A stretch of 16,260 nt of DNA from Cyanobacteria bacterium UBA11153. Lineage in GTDB: Bacteria > Cyanobacteriota > Cyanobacteriia > Cyanobacteriales > Coleofasciculaceae. Where the stretch lies: the NCBI GenBank assembly GCA_003511885.1, contig DOIX01000261.1, positions 1 through 16,260 of the forward strand. The letters are read 5' to 3'. The notes beneath the pieces are model-generated. The model did no database searches and was not told where the DNA came from. It saw only the letters and a list, made by a program, of their open reading frames with translations. Both the position numbers and the translations under genes were made by a program. Position 1 is the first letter of the stretch; every line of letters begins with the position of its first letter. Below, piece after piece: positions 14,701-16,260 of this stretch.

Positions 14701-15323
14701 CATCAGTTAACGGTACAACTACTACTAATGGAGGCGATAACTTATCTAATTATATAAATGAAGCAGCTAATCCCTACGATGACAATACCATCGAGCCAAA
14801 CTTAGCCCCCAAACTACCAAACTATCCTACCGCAGATACCAATAAATGGCCCGATCGCGATAACTCCGGCACGCCCGATGAATTCCTCGTTGGTGGCATT
14901 AATGGCGGCAGTGTCAATCCAGGAGACGAACTAGAATATACCATCTACTTTATCTCAACCGGAGATGCTCCCGCTAAAAATGTTGTATTTTGCGATCGCG
15001 TTCCGGAAAATGTTACCTTTATCCCTACTGCCTTTAATTCTAACCCTCCCCAAGCTTCGGACGGTTTACCTAATTCAGACAGAGGAATTACTCTAAATCT
15101 TGGTGGCAATAGTTTATCCTTAACTAATGTAGCAGATGGCGATAGCGGTAGGTACTTTGCTCCTGGTATCGAGCCAACAACAGTTTATCCCAATCTTAAC
15201 TGTCATGGCTCTAATTCTAATGGTGCTGTCGTGGTAAATTTGGGAACTTTACCTAATGCTACTGCTCCCGGTATTCCAACTAATTCTTATGGTTTTGTCA
15301 GATTTAGAGGTAGAGTTAAGTGA
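11751..15323 (+). CDS. P5: multi-module secreted surface protein, eight beta-sandwich repeats with paired cysteines
   Basis: The 1190-residue product is very rich in Thr, Asn, Ser, Ala and Gly. Its signal peptide has an unusually long polar n-region (to about 30), a hydrophobic core (31-44) and likely cleavage after ASA49. Six related modules of about 130 residues follow (about 50-180, 184-314, 317-440, 445-575, 576-706, 708-840). Their pattern is (K)-x-F-(S/A/T)-P, S-x-LTI-x-L-x-N, FTDNLP-x-G, (T)-C-G/N-G, SLSNGTIPA, C-x-(I/V)-x-V, N-TIPA. A classical DUF11 module (843-971, TTTYTILVQNSGPNNVSGITVKD) and a C-terminal domain (about 976-1190) end the protein. All 16 cysteines fall as exactly two per module. 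The C-terminal domain contains a D-rich loop DTNKWPDRDNSGTPDE (1029-1044). No anchor motif is visible. The ribosome site is weak; in-frame ATGs at 11802 and 11823 would still leave a signal peptide. The repeated modules look to me like a recently named DUF79xx family related to DUF11, but I cannot confirm the number. Confidence 0.87.
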   Translation: MKSLLKYLKSLPPDNRVMRRRSQIMPNLSWHSLGFAIMPIVLFAGKASADIAVNQEFNPISVSVNQASTLTIQLFNANPGTATGTSFTNNLPSGLVIATPTNITNSCGGTITANAGSSSISLANGTISGANSGILGTCTITVNVKSGTPGTYVNTIPAGVVNSSQGSNPLPANATLTIAPNAPVTGNKTFSPSNLHGNGAATTMTITLNNPNVFPLTNASFTDNLPTGLKVATIPNTSTTCGSGIVTGVAGGNTVSLSGGIIPANASCIVTVNLQASNPNTFQDGNVTNTIAANNLTTAEGITNTSPIQGSIKVQTGAQVAKAFAPATIQTGQTSVFTLTLRNFNSTAITSANITDNMPAGVTVTGLVSNTCNGAATFTATSIQLSNGTIPAAPTATGSGSCDIKVNVTANTAGSYQNTIPAGNFNGVNYNSANATLTVNLQTPVSISKSFSPTTRVQGGQTTLTITLTNTGNTPANITSFTDNLTTMGTGITIASSPTASTTCGGTINATSGATTITKTDGTIPAQGSCTITVPIQIASNAVTGSRTNTISINGLQTNLGNNTTTATANLTINRALSVSKTFSPNIVPIGGVTRLAITVTRNSGAPELTGIQLTDNLPAGHTINITPNLTNTCGGTITAPPHGTAINLTNGNIPVGSGNTTCQISVDILTPSTPGTATNTIPKDSVTSAQGATNGSNANADLTIIASFLTLNTAFTPTSISIGGSSKLTILISNNNPSAINLTGVALTNIFPLGMISTNTPNATFTGNGCSGGIISATPGGNQISLSGASINANAVCTLAVNVTSNFVGNLTNELPANLVTSTQGVTNNNAPSATLTLLGLADLQLVSKDDGVTTVSPGGTTTYTILVQNSGPNNVSGITVKDTAPPGMTFLSWNCTASQGSTCDETSGTGNINTSVSLLNNGTATFTVNAKIDANATGTITNIAEISAPPTVTDPNPHNNTYQDTDTVIATHPNVLLVKRITSVNGTTTTNGGDNLSNYINEAANPYDDNTIEPNLAPKLPNYPTADTNKWPDRDNSGTPDEFLVGGINGGSVNPGDELEYTIYFISTGDAPAKNVVFCDRVPENVTFIPTAFNSNPPQASDGLPNSDRGITLNLGGNSLSLTNVADGDSGRYFAPGIEPTTVYPNLNCHGSNSNGAVVVNLGTLPNATAPGIPTNSYGFVRFRGRVK

Positions 15324-15348
15324 CAATTGACAATTGACAGTTGATTGA
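15321..15348. repeat. Heptamer tandem repeat starting at the P5 stop codon
   Basis: The units TGACAAT, TGACAAT, TGACAGT and TGATTGA run from 15321 to 15348. The P5 stop codon TGA (15321-15323) is the first three bases of the array. This is another cyanobacterial short tandem repeat. Confidence 0.8.
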
Positions 15349-15360
15349 CAGCTAATTCCC

Positions 15361-15449
15361 GATTCGTAGGGTGCGTTATCTGTCGCATAACGCACCAGTA
15401 ACTCTACTAATAGGGTTGCTGCGTAAGTCATAAGAAGATTGGAAGTAAT
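15361..15449. repeat. 89-bp direct repeat, copy A (GGTGCGTTA hairpin family)
   Basis: Copy A aligns without gaps to copy B at 16130-16218 (same orientation), with 12 mismatches in 89. Eight of these fill a single hairpin loop. The hairpin is GGTGCGTTAT, a 7-nt loop, then ATAACGCACC (15369-15395). The copy also contains TGCGTAAGTC (15420-15429), the terminal inverted repeat sequence of the element at 2641-2719. The copy lies 64 nt beyond the 3' end of the truncated Uma2 gene. Confidence 0.9.
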
Positions 15450-15513
15450 GTGTTGCTAACTGATTCTCTGTGACAAAAAAATTAGGGTTTGCTGAATTAA
15501 GGTAGAAGGTATG

Positions 15514-15939
15514 CTAGGCAATGGTTTCAAGAATTTCTTGTCCAAAAAAGTCCAGAGTTATAGTGCTATTAGCTGACTTCAACTCCACCACAAAATCAGG
15601 ACAAAGGGGAACCCATTTTTGACGTTGCCCAGGTGTGAGAGTCTCCCATCGCGCCTGACTCACCCATGCCGCATCAGGGGAGCGAATCGCACCATTTGGT
15701 AAACGAAAACCTGTGGAAGAGTCGTAAAGATGACCTAAGCGAAATTGACGATTCCACAGCCAAAGTTGTCCATTTAATTCTGCATTACGTTCACCTGTAT
15801 CACCGCCTGTTAAGGACATAATAACAAGACATCCCTTAGCAGTCCTTTCAAATTTAAGGTCCCGGTTGTTGTCACAAATTTGTTCAAACTCATCGTCGGT
15901 TAGTTCAAGAATTGGTTGGAGATTGACGGTGAGAACCAT
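15514..15939 (-). CDS. Uma2-family (DUF820) PD-(D/E)XK nuclease, C-terminally truncated
   Basis: The 141-residue product matches the Uma2 family, which is greatly expanded in cyanobacteria and has a restriction-endonuclease-like fold. Diagnostic motifs are LTDDEFEQICDNNRDLKFERTAKG near the start, TGERNAELNGQLWLW (48-62), SSTGFRLPNGAIRSPDAAWV (74-93), RWETLTPGQRQKW (97-109) and CPDFVVELKS (113-122). The predicted catalytic residues D89, E119 and K121 are present. Family members usually run to about 185-200 residues with a further helix and strands after ELRSPSD. Here homology stops at about residue 124 and an unrelated tail of about 17-20 residues (ITLDFFGQEILETIA) leads to the stop, so about 50 residues are missing. 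AAGGAGA lies about 12 nt before the ATG. The cellular role of the family is unclear. This copy may be a pseudogene; flanking direct repeats suggest rearrangement. Confidence 0.85.
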   Translation of the reverse strand: MVLTVNLQPILELTDDEFEQICDNNRDLKFERTAKGCLVIMSLTGGDTGERNAELNGQLWLWNRQFRLGHLYDSSTGFRLPNGAIRSPDAAWVSQARWETLTPGQRQKWVPLCPDFVVELKSANSTITLDFFGQEILETIA

Positions 15940-15978
15940 AAGTGCAGTCTCCTTGGGTGATAAATCGCCATTATTTTC

Positions 15979-16008
15979 AGTTTAGCTCATCACTGGGTTT
16001 GGTCACAA
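15979..16008 (-). promoter_or_regulatory. Possible promoter of the Uma2-family gene
   Basis: On the minus strand TTGTGA (complement of 16003-16008) and TAAACT (complement of 15979-15984) are separated by 18 bp, a loose sigma-70-type match 40 nt upstream of the ATG. The -10 matches TATAAT at only four of six positions, so this is a guess from position and spacing. Confidence 0.25.
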
Positions 16009-16129
16009 TAAAACTTTGACAATCGAAATTGATAAAGTAAGATGCTTATTGATACATGGTACAGCATCAGATGAACAACTTTACCTGATGTCCAGATTTG
16101 AAGTAAGTCATAAACCAATGTGATTTTAA

Positions 16130-16218
16130 GATTCGTAAGGTGCGTTATGGTAAAGTTAACGCACCAGTAACTTTACTAATAGAGTTGCTGCGTAAGTCAG
16201 AAGAAGATTGGAAGTAAT
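16130..16218. repeat. 89-bp direct repeat, copy B (GGTGCGTTA hairpin family)
   Basis: This is the partner of the copy at 15361-15449, 769 bp away in the same orientation. Its hairpin is GGTGCGTTA, a 9-nt loop, then TAACGCACC (16139-16165). The stem words are identical to copy A while the loop is entirely different. TGCGTAAGTC recurs at 16189-16198, and the word CTGATTCT follows shortly after both copies. The interval between the copies contains the truncated Uma2-family gene and its upstream region, with no other gene seen. Confidence 0.9.
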
Positions 16219-16260
16219 CTGATTCTAAGTTACCTGAGTTCGACGAAAGAGCCGAAGCTG

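Noticed and set aside
16041..16077. GATGC...GCATC inverted words upstream of the Uma2-family gene as an operator
   Set aside because: A 5-bp pairing across more than 20 nt is expected by chance in a region this size.

Overview
The window is almost certainly from a cyanobacterium, probably a filamentous one. The left edge carries the 5' part of psbD (photosystem II D2) and a complete ycf4 (photosystem I assembly), a pairing limited to oxygenic phototrophs. The HIP1 octamer GCGATCGC occurs at least ten times (201, 1914, 2209, 5337, 7106, 8617, 9112, 10159, 11518, 14992), against about 0.25 expected by chance in 16 kb. Intergenic regions hold typical cyanobacterial short heptamer tandem repeats, CTTTGCG-type repeats and GGTGCGTTA hairpin repeats. 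The genus cannot be fixed from what is visible.

Layout. (1) 1-1969, housekeeping: psbD on the minus strand runs off the left edge, with an HLR1-like light-regulatory motif in its upstream region. Divergent from it are ycf4 and a cyclophilin-type peptidyl-prolyl isomerase lipoprotein. (2) 1970-2768, an 800-bp gap with no gene I can support, holding an inverted repeat and a 79-bp element with 10-bp terminal inverted repeats. (3) 2769-15323, the core: five consecutive plus-strand genes for secreted or outer-membrane proteins. P1 (860 aa) and P2 (187 aa) are beta-sandwich/DUF11-like secreted proteins. P3 (514 aa) has a DUF11 domain and a C-terminal SdrD-B-like domain. P4 (1187 aa) is a large outer-membrane beta-barrel with N-terminal Ig-like domains. 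P5 (1190 aa) is a string of eight beta-sandwich modules, each with exactly two cysteines. P3 and P4 overlap by 23 nt and are probably translationally coupled. (4) 15324-16260, a Uma2-family nuclease gene on the minus strand, truncated just after its catalytic ExK motif, between two 89-bp direct repeats.

How the genes may work together. All five core proteins have signal peptides. None has a sortase motif, lipobox or obvious PEP-CTERM anchor; only P4 looks membrane-embedded. The simplest model is that P4 (with P3) is an outer-membrane platform, and that P1, P2 and P5 are exported surface or matrix proteins stabilised by calcium-type D-rich loops (P1, P3, end of P5) and disulfides (P5). P4 has a roughly 90-residue beta-rich segment inserted after about six or seven predicted strands, which loosely recalls the plug of fimbrial ushers. 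That is a speculative but testable idea. P4 also carries, in frame within its coding sequence, a palindromic repeat of a type normally seen between cyanobacterial genes.

I saw no tRNA, rRNA, CRISPR array or intact transposase gene.
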